From assembly GCA_030248225.1 (NCBI GenBank), contig JASANE010003224.1:56978-120977 (forward strand): a stretch of DNA of 64,000 bases, read 5' to 3'. Origin of the DNA: Trileptium ribeirensis (taxonomy: Eukaryota > Nematoda > Enoplea > Enoplida > Thoracostomopsidae). Below are positions 1 to 11,059 of this stretch, piece after piece. Under the pieces are notes generated by a model. It was not told the DNA's origin. It saw only the letters and a program-made list of their open reading frames with translations, and searched no databases. How positions within the stretch are numbered: position 1 is the stretch's first letter; each line of letters opens with the position of its first letter. Made by a program: the position numbers and the translations under genes.

Positions 1-2
1 AT

Positions 3-618
3 CAACCGGCGCACCACAATGTACTGGGCCACTTGTGCGACATCCGGGCCTTCCACCGCGACCACCTGGTGCGATGGCCGAGGGTCATCGTCGTCGTCGG
101 CGATGAGAGCGCCCTGCCATTGTTGGACGTAGCCGACGACGATAATCGGCTGACCTTCGTGCGGCCCGGGCTCAGCATGATATCGTTGATCCAGTGGGCT
201 AACGCCTTCCTGACGCCGCAGACGGTTAACAAACACAGCACCAAGCGAACGCACCCCACAACCGCCCCCCCCCCCCCACCCCCCCCCCACCCCCCCCGCC
301 ACCGCACCGGCGCCACACTGGGACGATTTCAACATCGCCAGCCCAGCATGGTTCAACGAACTCGTTGGGCGGAGGACAAAAATCGTGGAAGGATACCAGG
401 CGCTCATGAGCGTCATCATGCCAAGCTGGCCCGCCACGCTGAGTGGAGACGAAGCCTGGGATGCGGTCGGACCGTTTAACCGGGGCGAAGAACGACAACG
501 GTGGACCGAGCCAGTGGTGTCTCCACCATTCTGGCCGCAATTGCGTGCGTGGACCGTGGAACGAATTAGAGCTACCGACATGTTCTGGCGGATGGGTGAG
601 GCTCACCTGTTCGCCTGA
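3..618 (+). pseudogene. NADAR-SGNH protein, upstream tandem copy, 5'-cut and broken
   Basis: The left window edge cuts this gene. The first frame opens inside the end of a NADAR domain (HNVLGHLCDIR, against HNVMGRLLEEVR in the downstream copy). It continues into the second domain with VRWPRVIVVVGDE and a stretch ending WANAFLTP, both aligned with the downstream gene. About 70 residues that the neighbour has next, including the core GGF strand and the ATTAIII strand, are missing. In their place is a poly(C) tract. The frame then shifts, and homology resumes with MPSWPA and DEAW, against MPSWPV and DAW. The open frame ends at a TGA at 616-618. A GTGAGG donor-like site lies just before the end, so the last codons may be intronic. 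Homology to the neighbour is seen directly. That the copy is dead is inferred from the deletion plus the frame change. Confidence 0.7.
265..297 (+). repeat. Poly(C) tract
   Basis: This is a run of C interrupted only by A at 278 and A at 289. It sits where the intact neighbour encodes APPSPRW, so it looks like an expanded proline-codon stretch. It coincides exactly with the internal deletion and frame change of the upstream NADAR-SGNH copy. Homopolymers of this length are prone to length error, so the frame change could be partly a sequencing artefact. Confidence 0.8.
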
Positions 619-744
619 ACCGAATGCTGTACTTGGCAAATATAAGGCCGTACCAACCAAGGGAGGGAAGAAAGTGACCGGTCTGAGTAAGTAGGAATAA
701 TAAGCGAAGTAGCATTTATAACGCAAAATGTAAACAAGGCAGGG

Positions 745-752
745 TATAAAGG
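745..752 (+). promoter_or_regulatory. TATA box of the NADAR-SGNH gene
   Basis: TATAAAGG lies 37 bases upstream of the ATG at 782. That spacing puts transcription start near 775 and leaves an extremely short 5' untranslated region. The site lies in the 160-base gap between the end of the broken upstream copy and the start of the intact gene. Confidence 0.5.
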
Positions 753-781
753 CCCAAACAGCGAGCGACTAGCGAGACATA

Positions 782-2046
782 ATGGCTCCGCGCAAAGGTA
801 ACGCAAGTATCTATTTGACTTTATTCTTGTAGATGGCCAGCACCTCCCAAGCCCGACGCAGCAACAAAGCCGAACAGACTCGGAGGCAATCCAGCGGGCG
901 CGTACCAGTGGTCGGACCATTCACCCCGCCAGAATCGGCTTGGTTCCAGCTTCCGGCAATCCTTCTTACCGTGTGGACTTAACCAAGCCCTACGTGACGT
1001 TTTTGTTCCACGGCACCGAATGGCCGGAACTATCAAATATGCACGAAGCGCCAACACCATTCGCTCATGACGGCAATACATTATCGAGCGTCGAAAAGTA
1101 CTATCAAATACAAGTGCTGTCGCTACTGGAGCTGACCGATGCCGTCCGAGAGTTGCTACAGATGACTGGCTCCCCGCTGCAGCTCAAGACGCGAGCTCGA
1201 GAACTACAGAACGAGCTCATCGACGGTGTTACCCAAGCCTGTCTCAAGCCGCTCCTCGAACATATTATGCGGCCGATCTTGCTCAGCAAATTCGCCATAC
1301 CGGAATATGCGCGGATTTTGCGGCTCACGGACGACCAACAGCTGTTGGAGGCCACCACGGACACTTTCTGGGACGTCGGGCGCACCAATCAACAGCTGCA
1401 GCAGCATGAAGCCCCGGAGCACTGCCACAACGTCATGGGTAGGTTACTCGAGGAAGTACGGTACTACCGTGCCACCGGCTACGTTCGCTGGTCCAAGACG
1501 ATCATAGTAGGCGACGCCCTGGCACTACCAATCCTAGACATGGCCACCGACAACAAGTGGATTGTCAACGGGTGGCCCGGATCCACACCAGTACGATTGC
1601 TGCAGCTGGCTAACGCTATTTTGATTCCTAAAACCAGCTGCATCGTCATCTTCGGCGGGTTCCAGTACGTGTACCGCAAGGCACCAATGGAGCAGCTCCA
1701 CGCGTCCTTGCCGAACGCCGCCTTTCGTAAATTCAAGCGGCACCTTGACGTACTATCTCGTCGAGTCGCGGCCACGACCGCTATCATCATCGCGCCGCCG
1801 TCACCCCGATGGGCCGCCACCAACCAGGACGCTCTGTCTTGGACGGCCGAACTCAAGCAACTGATGGCTAATCACCGACAACAACATGACGCTTTTCACA
1901 ATCTCTATATGCCTTCCTGGCCCGTCGCGTTTCACACTGCGGACGCGTGGCAACGAGACGAGCACACATGGAATGGCAGGAAAGGTCTTATTTTGACGAG
2001 CCAATGGTGTCCCTTTATTGCCGGCGAAACTTGCATGAGTGGGTAA
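782..2046 (+). CDS. NADAR domain protein with C-terminal SGNH-like domain
   Basis: Join 782-797 with 833-2046. The intron 798-832 is only 35 bases, starts GTAACG and ends TTCTTGTAG, and unspliced reading meets TAG at 830-832. The product is about 409 residues, starting MAPRK. Residues about 60-215 are a NADAR (YbiA-like) domain: LSNMHEAPTPF, SVEKYYQIQ, LLSKF, then LLEATTDTFWDVG and HNVMGRLLEEVR. Known NADAR enzymes hydrolyse N-glycosidic bonds of riboflavin-pathway intermediates or ADP-ribosyl-like substrates. The C-terminal part reads as an SGNH/GDSL fold: TIIVGDALALPILD (block I with Ser replaced by Ala), a WPGS block, CIVIFGG, and DEHTWNGRKGLIL as a block-V-like end. Loss of the nucleophile suggests a binding rather than hydrolytic role (inference). 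The stop TAA lies inside GGGTAAGT, a perfect splice donor in phase 2, so a longer spliced form is possible. A rival ATG at 833 opens another frame for about 49 codons. G+C is well above that of the flanking DNA, which fits transfer or a mobile origin. Confidence 0.78.
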
Positions 2047-4430
2047 GTCGTTTAGTTAGGGACGCCGAGTTGGGACGCCTACTGCATTAGTGGAAATACT
2101 GAATCCACATGCGCGAGTTGAAGGTAGCGCCATGAGCGGATAAGATCATACGAGAATTAATAGGAAACTACAAAGGAGGCTTAAATGAGGCTAGTGGTAG
2201 CGAGAAGCAGCGAAAGCGAGCGGAAAACAACCAGAGCACGATACAAAATTCCTCTGAAAACATCGTCTGAGGCTAGATGAGTAGGAAGCACTAGTAGTAC
2301 TGATTAACCCAAGCCAAACCGACCTAATTCCAAAGCCCAAAGAATAAAATTTCCAAATTTTCAGACCCAAGTGAAACTGTAAACTAATTCAATGTTGGAA
2401 TATTTCCATGATTCTCAAGGGAACTGCTGGGTCAGGCCCCCGGCAACCGGACCCTTTCCTGGGGGTAACCAAAATACTAAATAAACCCTTGGAGGTACGT
2501 GCCACAAAATACGTATATATGCTGTTGTTACATAAAAATGAAGTGTAATTTTATATAAAGGATGATGTATATGGGAAGAACAACGCAAAATAACATAGCA
2601 AAAGAAATTTTCACATGAACCTAACCTAACATTTTAGGCCATAAGGGAAAACTTCAAAATTTCCGGAAAATAACGGAGAAGGGGTGACGTTTTCCACGTT
2701 TTCTTGCGCACATGGGATATCATACAACAACTAATTCGCCCTTCTACCCTGAAATTTAAGAATTTTACGGAAATTTCGAAATCTGGCAAATTTTATCAAA
2801 TTTTTCGCAGACTTTCCATAAATTGTCTCAAATCTCCACGCATTTTCTTAAAGATTTTGAGAATTTCTCTGAAATTTTACGCCAATTTTTATTGCAATCT
2901 TAGATTTTTCGAGCTAAAACAAATAACGGGCTGTACATCTACGGATCTAACGGTGAAATCTCACGCAAATTCATCTTCCATTCGATTACATTTCTACCCT
3001 AAGTAAGGAGTCTAATAAATCCAAAAAATTTTAAGAGATGTAACGGCTCGAATTTTACAGGATTCGTAAAACGCCTAAAACGTACCAAATTTGTAGGGAA
3101 CGGAGGGAATGGACGACCGGATACCGGTGGAGTGTGACTTCCGTTTGATATAACTGTGTCATGTTATTATTGATGTGAAATAAGAAATACTGTATTTTTA
3201 TATATGTTCTCCACCACCCGAAGGTGCACGGGATGATTTTGGCACCGAAAATGCAAGAGAAAAGACAATGGTTAGCGGTGTCCGGTCGATCCTCGTGGAA
3301 ATGTAGTATTGGTCGATAAAGTATTTTATATACTATGTTATGTCTGCTGTGAAGGACGGGTGTGTGTTCGGAGAGGCCGGGGACCAACGGATATCAAAGG
3401 AATTTTTGGTGCTACAAGAAAACTGGTCACACTGAGCCTGATCCCAGCGCACACGCCGAGTGTTTACCAGTATTCGTTTGATATCTGTCACGCCTATAGT
3501 GCATGTATATATTTTTATGTAGGGTCAGGACTTATCAGGACGACTTCAGAGTTTCATATATACAGGCCGATCATGTGTAGGTAATCAAATTTTCGATCCT
3601 GGAGAACTGAAATATTGGATACAAAGTTTCTCAGATACTATTTTAGGGGTACAAAGGCAAAAGTCAAAATTTCGTGTTTTTCGAACAGCTCAAGGAAACA
3701 GGGGTGACTAAACCATCTTAACGACTTCCTAGCGGTGTCAAATTGTCCAGGCGGGTCAAAGAATTTGGTTCCCATAAATACTTGCGGATCCCCGAACAGG
3801 CGCTTAAGCCCCAATTTTGTAAGTCTAAAAGGACAACTAAAATAACCAAAAGTCCCCGATTTTTTGAGCCCGGTACACTTATGGGGTCCTACCCTGTTTA
3901 GTTGAGAACAGGGGCCGCCCAACCCCACGGGTCCGCTGAGGATCCTCTAAACGTAAATCGGGACACCAAAATTTTGGGTTTCTCACGCCTAAAATGTCCT
4001 CTAACGGGCCTCTCGTGGGAGACGCGATTATGTTTTTAATTTCTCCAGCAGTCGGTTTGCCAGGGCATGATTCTGGTCCTGCCCCCGACCGCCTACTGCT
4101 TTTAGATCCTGACATATCGGCAAAAATGAGCCGGTATCCCTATGAGAACACAGCGCCCTGAGCGCCGTTATATTCTGCTCTTAAAATTTTGCCGCACCGA
4201 CCAGCGGGCGGTTTTGTTTTCTTGGCGAGCCTCGGCCACGTGTAGCTGTTGACCAGCGTGTTTTGTACGCGGCAATTGGTACAGTGTAATAGGTTTGTTG
4301 TTGTCTTGGCTGATGCAGTCTTGTTCTCTTGGCAGTTATATATTTCTTTGTACGTTCATGTGTTTACATATAAATGTAACACTAAGAATCATGGATTCAG
4401 AGGCTGCCGTCTAAGCTAACAGCCCTGAAC
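2047..4430. other. No gene seen
   Basis: The DNA becomes AT-rich directly after the NADAR gene. 2,640-3,040 is low-complexity A+T with TTTTCGGAAA-like words. 3,600-4,140 is a G+C-richer stretch with open minus-strand frames that resemble no protein I know. No repeat pair, TATA box or splice-bounded exon could be supported. Confidence 0.5.
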
Positions 4431-4431
4431 T

Positions 4432-4505
4432 GCTATATATTATTATTTTTATTATTATTATTACTAATATTATTAGCATAATTAATATTATTTTAATAAT
4501 ATTGC
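4432..4505. repeat. AT-rich simple repeat, ATT type
   Basis: Degenerate runs of ATT and TAT trinucleotides across about 70 bases, with no coding potential. Confidence 0.75.
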
Positions 4506-5015
4506 AATTTCGTAATATTTTGTTGTTTTGTCTAGTTAGTTGTTGCATGTTTCTTGAATGCCATGGTGTTCTTTTCTTTATAGAATCTGCGGTATTAAAT
4601 GTCACAGCAGAGGGTGTTTCAGGTTCTCGTACGATATATAAATTGCAGAACTTTCTTGAAAGTTGGTCGTTATTCAGTTTTCTTCATTTTTCGTGGTGGT
4701 GTTTTTAATAAAGCTCTTGCTCGTAATCGTGTTTTACGTTGTATAAACGGCCGTGATGTTTGTATATTCGGACATTGCGGCTGATCAGACAGGAGCAGTT
4801 GTTTAGCGGCTAGTATTGTCTGTATGGTGGAAGGCTAGCGCGTTTGGACCAGACGGACACGTTAGTTCTTACACTTGCACCCCGCCTTAGGCCACAACGC
4901 CAACGTTACATAAATTTGTTTTGTTAAGCTGGGGAGATGTCCGAAAATTTAAAATTTGGGACAAAAGCCAGAAAGTAGCGATAGCTAAGCGACAAGAAGG
5001 GGGTAGGAACAGTAG

Positions 5016-5023
5016 TATAAAAG
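5016..5023 (+). promoter_or_regulatory. TATA box of a possible LTR or element promoter
   Basis: TATAAAAG lies 100 bases ahead of the duplicated block at 5,116 and is followed by a G+C-rich segment without a good open frame. The layout resembles the U3-R junction of an LTR, but no paired LTR with matching ends was identified. Confidence 0.3.
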
Positions 5024-5115
5024 CAGGCCGCCCGTCTAAGTAATGGGATCCGTCGAGTCTATCCATTTAGAAATTTGGTCGGCTTTTCTTTTGGCTTCGC
5101 TTTTGTGTTTTTTTA

Positions 5116-5754
5116 CTCGAGTGGGCTCTTCGGCTTGCAGACTTGCGGAAGAGGCCCGCCCGGGCCTTTTGTTCACGGATTTTCGAATTTTCGCGCAAGA
5201 CTAGGACAACGGAGGGACAGTCCTTGCGGGTGCTGTGGTGTCCTTTGGATACCTCGCGCTCCCGTAAGTGCTGCGCCCGCGCTGTGGAGAGTGGGTTGAG
5301 GTTTTGGCAAAATTATAGTCAAAATCGGAACAAAATTGTAAAAAAAGGAAACGTACCCGCGCTCGACTGGTTCCCCGCACACTGGGCTGGAATTATTGTC
5401 AGTGCCCAGGGGTTGCATTGTTTAAAGTATTTTAAGCGTATTTCTGTAGCTTAGTGGAGACCGTTTCGTTAAATTTTGAGTTATTTGCTCGCCGGTCGCA
5501 ACGCTTAGGATTCAAAATAATCGATGGACATCATCGTTCAAAATTTCATCAAAAGAATTTGAAGGCCACATTTTGGGGGCCTTGGTTGTCTCGGGTGGAC
5601 TCTTCGACTGCGGACGCGTGGAAGAGGCCCGCCTGGGGCGTCTAACCGAGTTTTCAAATGTTCTCGTTTAGGCTTAGGAACAGGGAGAGCCCTTGCGGGT
5701 GCCGGGGTGTCCGTTGGATACCCCGTGCTCCCGTAAGTGCTGTGATCGCGCTTC
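5116..5754. repeat. Two direct copies of a 165-170 base block
   Basis: Copy 1 is about 5,116-5,284 and copy 2 about 5,590-5,754. Shared words in the same order are GGAAGAGGCCCGCC, CCTTGCGGGTGC, GGTGTCC-TTGGATACC and GCTCCCGTAAGTGCTG. The 300 bases between them are unrelated A+T-rich sequence. The pair could be a diverged tandem repeat or parts of two LTR-like units. No coding frame is conserved between the copies. Confidence 0.6.
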
Positions 5755-7960
5755 TACGATTTGAGCAAGGCAATTTGAAGGGAACTTAGCTTGGTACTAA
5801 AGACGATGATAGAATTTTACATGACTAGCGTGAAGGTGGACTGAAGGCTCAGCATCTAATACCAAATTTTTTTGTTGAGGGTTCCGCGTTTCGAAAAGAG
5901 CCCAATCGGATCTCACAAGAATCATTTCGTCATCCAGTGGGAGTTGCAAAGAAAAAGGGGGTTAAATTTATGTCGCTTTTAAAATTGTTAGCTCATGTAT
6001 ACTATGACCCAAGGACCGCGCGCGGGCTCGGGTCCTGGCTCTTTTTTGGATGTAAATAATGTCGTTATCTGTACACCCAATAGGGTGATAATTTCGTTTG
6101 AATGTGTTCGTATTTTCTTTTCCAAAGAAAATGGAAAACCAAGAAATAAACTTTTGGCGTGTGAAACTTAGTAGGCGAACTAGATTGATTTAAATAAAAC
6201 GCACCCTGTTGCAAGCAATCGTAGGACCCTCTCTAAGGTATGTTCAACGCCGTCTGACCTAAGCTTCCCGTCCCTTCCCGCACGCTGCCCCTCAATAATG
6301 CTCGCGCCCGCCATGCCGTTCTCCTACCGCCCTAGCCCTGCTTTCCACCCAAGGGCTTGCTTCAGCGTTTTATAGTTAAATTACGGCCTCACCCATTTCA
6401 CCCACATGTTGTGCGCCTCAGGTACACGGTTGATTTTTATCACCTTGCTAGAGCAGAGGACATGAAAGGTTTCCCGAGAGCAACTTGAGCTTAAAATTGA
6501 GCAAACCTCCTCTCCGATTACATCAACAAGGAATAGTGCATACAATCACAAAATACTACTGCTTTTAGTAAAAAGCTCTGCAATGCTGATTCCAAAGTGA
6601 AATGTAAAAAACTGGATGTATGCACAAGCTTCTTCCCCAAAATTTGAAAAAATTCTTTTTTGAAATCTTGGGGAACTTTTTTAATTTCAGCGATTTTTTA
6701 ATCACTCATAGTACATTCCCATTAACAACATTTTTACATCCGACTCATATCTGCTTGCAAAGAATTACCAATTATAAACAGAACTGCCGCAAAAATACAC
6801 CAATACACAGAAACACATAATAAATTATGCACATAGCAAACAAATTAAATTACTTAAACTTTTCCTCTTGCTTACCAATATTTTCCCCACTATACTTTGC
6901 GTATGAAATAAACATAAGGTGAAACGGTCAGCTGCGTAGGGGTAACTAATGATCGAGGGTTCACTATGTCACAAGTCGGACACCCTCAAACCAAATATAT
7001 TTCCTCCAGAGACCCTCCCCACTGCCTCGTGAACATTTTTGCAAGACTACGCACAAAAATTGGTTGAAGATAAATACATGCTGATATAGGGTGGCGTTAC
7101 GCCCCGAGCAACGGGCCACCGCACTCTCAAGTGCTCAGATGCCCCTTGACAGGTCACTCGATCATATGGTCACTGAGTTTGAGGCAACTTTGAGTCACAA
7201 ACCCACTTTGAGGTCACTCGATTTGGAGGCGTCAAGACAATAGGTACATTTCGCGGGCCCAATGCGCAGTACTTCCCAAAGAAGCCGAATAATCTTTCTC
7301 GTACCTCGGAATAATGTTTGTTGAAAAATTGCAAAATGGCGGAAATTAGCAAAAATTTATCGCAAATTGGGAAAATGTTTCAAAAATAACACCCTTTGGC
7401 GCCTAACGAATCTCGTAAAGCGTGCAACTGCGCCGTACGACCAACTCCACTAGTGCACCGAGTTCCAGTGTACGTTGCCATAGATGTGTGACTTTGTTCG
7501 CGAAAGGATTGTCATGTCATTGGGATGGCTGATTACTAGTGGCTTTGTTTTTAGGGCTCAGTAAGCTACAAAGCTGTTTCAAAACTGGAGATGACCCTAC
7601 GCAAAAATTGAGGAGGCCCCATTACGGCGATTTCTCTTGCTCAAAAAGTGGGACCGCGTCACCTTTAGTATTGCGCTTTTGAATGAGCTCAATTTGTTTA
7701 GCTGGAATATCAAAAGAGCTACAATAAATTTCCATTGCAATGCTCGTTCCTTCATTTTACGGAGGAAATTATAAATTCATAGCTAGGGTTGTAAGGTTGC
7801 GCCGCGTTTTTAATTTTCGATTACTGTGAATAAAGCGGTGTCGGTATCTAATGCGTATTATTGCTATATAATGCATTTTTCCTTATAGAGATTCCTACCA
7901 AATAAGTCTGTTTTAAATGCAAAGAAAATTTAGAGGTAAAAATATCCTTTTAAATCTTTT
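5755..7960. other. No gene seen
   Basis: Mixed A+T-rich DNA with a short C-rich island near 6,255-6,350. Open frames are short and lack family resemblance, and no terminal repeats were recognised. Confidence 0.5.
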
Positions 7961-7969
7961 TTCCTGTTT

Positions 7970-8070
7970 TTCTCTTGGTAAAATGCATCCTGGCAAAATC
8001 GGGCGTCCCCGGTTTAGAACCAGGGGGCCCTTGGCAAAATTTTCAGCGAATGGAAAGCTTAGTTATGCCT
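7970..8070 (-). repeat. Dispersed repeat A, copy 1 (inverted)
   Basis: The block around GGCAAAATTTTCAGCGAATGG (8,034-8,054) and the upstream CCCCGGTTTAGAACCAGGGG stretch is the reverse complement of segments at about 11,195 and 17,760. It is probably the end of a non-autonomous element. Its outer limits are not defined. Confidence 0.55.
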
Positions 8071-8539
8071 TCGGCGATGAGGTAACCTTAAGGACCAATA
8101 AACAGTGAAGTCCAGTCAAGGTACTCTTTAAAGCAAAACCGTTTGAAACAGATGTAAGGTTAAACGAGAATCAAATGTAGAGCCGCTATACGGTTCTTTG
8201 AAGACCTTAGGTCGCAAAGAAATGCGCTTGACGTACAGATACATAACACTCTAATATTCTCTGTATATAATTGCGTAACTTTACGAAAGTAAAAACACAA
8301 AAAACCTCATGAAATTACAAGCAAAATCTCGGCTGTTCCAGTGAAGAGTCTGGCGCTGATCGCGAGGTTGCTCTACACATTTTCGACACTAATGGTGTCA
8401 TTAAGAGTCGTAACTGCCTTGTTTCGTTAGTAACAAATTGTTTTGACCACTCATTTTTATTTTTCTGTGTTTTGAATATATAAAACATGGTGGACATAAT
8501 CTTCAGAACTATCGATGGTTTAGTTGCGCAAGTCTTATA

Positions 8540-10562
8540 TCAGGCATCATGACGTGACTCTTTCACAGACCTCTTGAATTTGTCGAGAGTCATGGATACA
8601 GCGATATTGCTGTCAAGATCGTTCCTCGGCCATACCAAGCTGGAGGAGAAGAAATGTTTTCGCACGTTCTTTCGGCACGGCTGCACAAAGAGTTTTCGGT
8701 CATGTCATCTCAGCTGTCGGCAGGGAGCTTCGAAGAAATCGGTGAAGAAATGCAGCTTCCGTTGAGGATTTTGAACACGTTGATCAGGTCACTGGTCTCC
8801 CGTTGCTGCGCATGTTCTCAGTCGGTGGATCGCAGTGACGTTTTGCGGTTTTTATATAACAGCGGTGTGCTCAAGAATCGGTCTGACTAGCCCTTTGACG
8901 TCAACATCTCGGGAGACTATGTTCCGGCGGATAATTCCAATCCGCTTATTGGCCTGTTTCTTCAGCATGTAGATGTGCTTGCCAAATTTAAGCACATTGA
9001 CCATGATGACACGCAGATCTTTTGTGATCGACAGTCTGGAGAGTCGAGTTTTCAATTCGGTAACGATACTGGATCGTATCGCACATTCGCAAAACCCAAC
9101 ACTTGCTGCGCTTTAGTGCCAATTGCCTGTCTTTGAACCATCCAAAAATAGCGCTTAGGTCCGCCCACCTGCATCGAACGCAATCATGTCTCGACTCAAT
9201 TGCTCTGCGGCTTGAAATCGTCAACGTTGATCGCCATTCGCTCCGAGTCCAATGATGGGATGTCATTAACATATAAGATGAAATAATATGGGCCGCTTAG
9301 TGTTCCTTGCGGTATACCACTCCGCACCTTTTTCCACTTTGTGGCGACGCCTCCCATAACTACGTACACGTTAGCATCGGTTAACTACAAAGCTTCGGAA
9401 CTATTGAAATAATGCTTGCTGATCCCAGCTAATGCAAGCGTTGCTAACAGTCGCTAAAAAGACACCGAGTCGAATGCCTTCTTGAAATCGAGGTACACTA
9501 TTGCTGTTCCAGTTGTGCTAGTATCGTCAAAAGCTGAGGTTCAATCAATGAAGCATGGTCATAGATTTGTCATGGTCGATCGGTATGGCAGGGATCATGT
9601 TTTCAGCAGAAAGTTTCAGTGTTGGACAAAAACTCCAGCACTTCCCTCCATGTCAGACGCACCAATATTTTCGCCACTATCGACGTTAGTGATACTGGCA
9701 GCAGTTGGTCACACGCCGTAATATCGATAAGTTTAGACAAAGCTGTTATGTGGGCATCTGCCCATCCGAAAGGAATTTGACCTTTATCTATCGAAAATTG
9801 GAATAGTCGAATATATAATGGATACGCCAGCTGGCGACGACATCGTTTCAGTACCGCTCCACTGACTACGTCTGGGCTACATGATTTCCATGGAAATATT
9901 TCCATCAACATTTTCTCCACTTGCTCGGCTGTTATGATAACTGTTTCGATTGAGGATGTTTGCCATTGGAGTGGCATCGCCATATGATCAGCACGCTCTT
10001 CAACAAACACGCTGGCATAATGATCGTTCATTGTTGTAGCAACTCCATAGGCGTCAGATTTCAACTGACCATCTGCGTTGCGTATCCGAGAAATGCGAGA
10101 AGAGGGACTGGTGAAATTCTCGGACTACTGATAGAAAAGTTCGACGTTATTGGCTATGTTAAAGTTACTTCCGATATCTGTCCCGTAGTCTATCGACCTT
10201 ACGCAAGGCATCAGAATATCTCTGTGCTGCCTTATGATATTAGCTCGGTCGTTTGTATATCCTCAATGCCTTCGTCTTGGCTGAGCGGCTTCGATTAACC
10301 TTCACGAGGCGTTCCCACGGCTTGGTATTTACCACACGCCCAAACGTGTGTACCAGTGGTATAAACTGCTCGACCACTTGTACACACCCAAAAACGAGTT
10401 CCATTTGGCATTGATAAAATCATCCCAGTCGACGTTTCCAAAGAATCTGCACATGTCGTTTGATCGGGGCTCTGGCGAAGCTTTTGCTGCGAGGTATATC
10501 CTACGAAGGCTTCCAAACAATGCGACTTCCACACCAATGTCGTGATCGCTGCGGTAAAGCAC
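8540..10562 (-). pseudogene. CR1/Jockey-like non-LTR retrotransposon (LINE) relic
   Basis: Read on the minus strand this is a degraded LINE ORF2 with many stops and frame changes. From 10,562 down come a post-endonuclease segment (VDWDDFINAKWNSFL), then fingers-palm sequence at 10,064-9,603 (NDHYASVFVEE, KSCSPDVVSGAVLKRC, and LLPVSLTSIVAKIL in place of YRPVSLTSI-KILE). At about 9,324-9,262 lies the diagnostic motif SGIPQGTLSGPYYFILYVND. The catalytic YADD box has decayed to NVDDF near 9,225. The thumb and connection region follow (DLSAIFGWFKDRQLALKRSKC, KKQANKRIGIIRRN, LVRPILEHT). The C-terminal segment near 8,700-8,560 (HFFSSSLVWPRNDL, FKRSVKE) matches the end of CR1-type proteins. Family placement comes from motif order and spacing. 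The copy is immobile as it stands. Confidence 0.85.
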
Positions 10563-11059
10563 GGGCAGTGTAATACCTGAAGAATTCGCTCGGAGCAGAT
10601 AGAAAGCGCAAGCTGAAGTGTCTTACGAACCTTGGTAGGAAAAGTTACGTGTTAAGTGATCAACTGTTCGTCTACGAAGTCCCAAAACACTGATTCCAGT
10701 TTGGCTCTCCGCTGCGGATGCGGCCACCAGAGTGGAATTGTATGGTGAGGAGGTGGGCCGAACATGTGGGATTTTGGCGAGTGGAGAGGTTTGAATACCT
10801 CATAATCGAGAGGTGAGAAAGCTCATAGCGATGAAATATACTGTATAACGGAATATTAGCCGATACTCAACCGCTGAAACACTAGAACTGGGTTCTAAAA
10901 CACTAACATCAATTCGAGATTTTCGGTAACGTTTTGTACCGTGCTAAATGGAAAAATTAGCATGGCAATACTGAGCCTGGGGAATTTTAATTCTTAGTGC
11001 CTTCGGAATCGCGGCAGACGCTAATCGTACATAATATATAATATCAAATACTGTCGTCA
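10563..11059. other. No gene seen
   Basis: This may include further decayed 5' LINE sequence, but no endonuclease motif could be read. The rest is featureless A+T-rich DNA. Confidence 0.4.
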
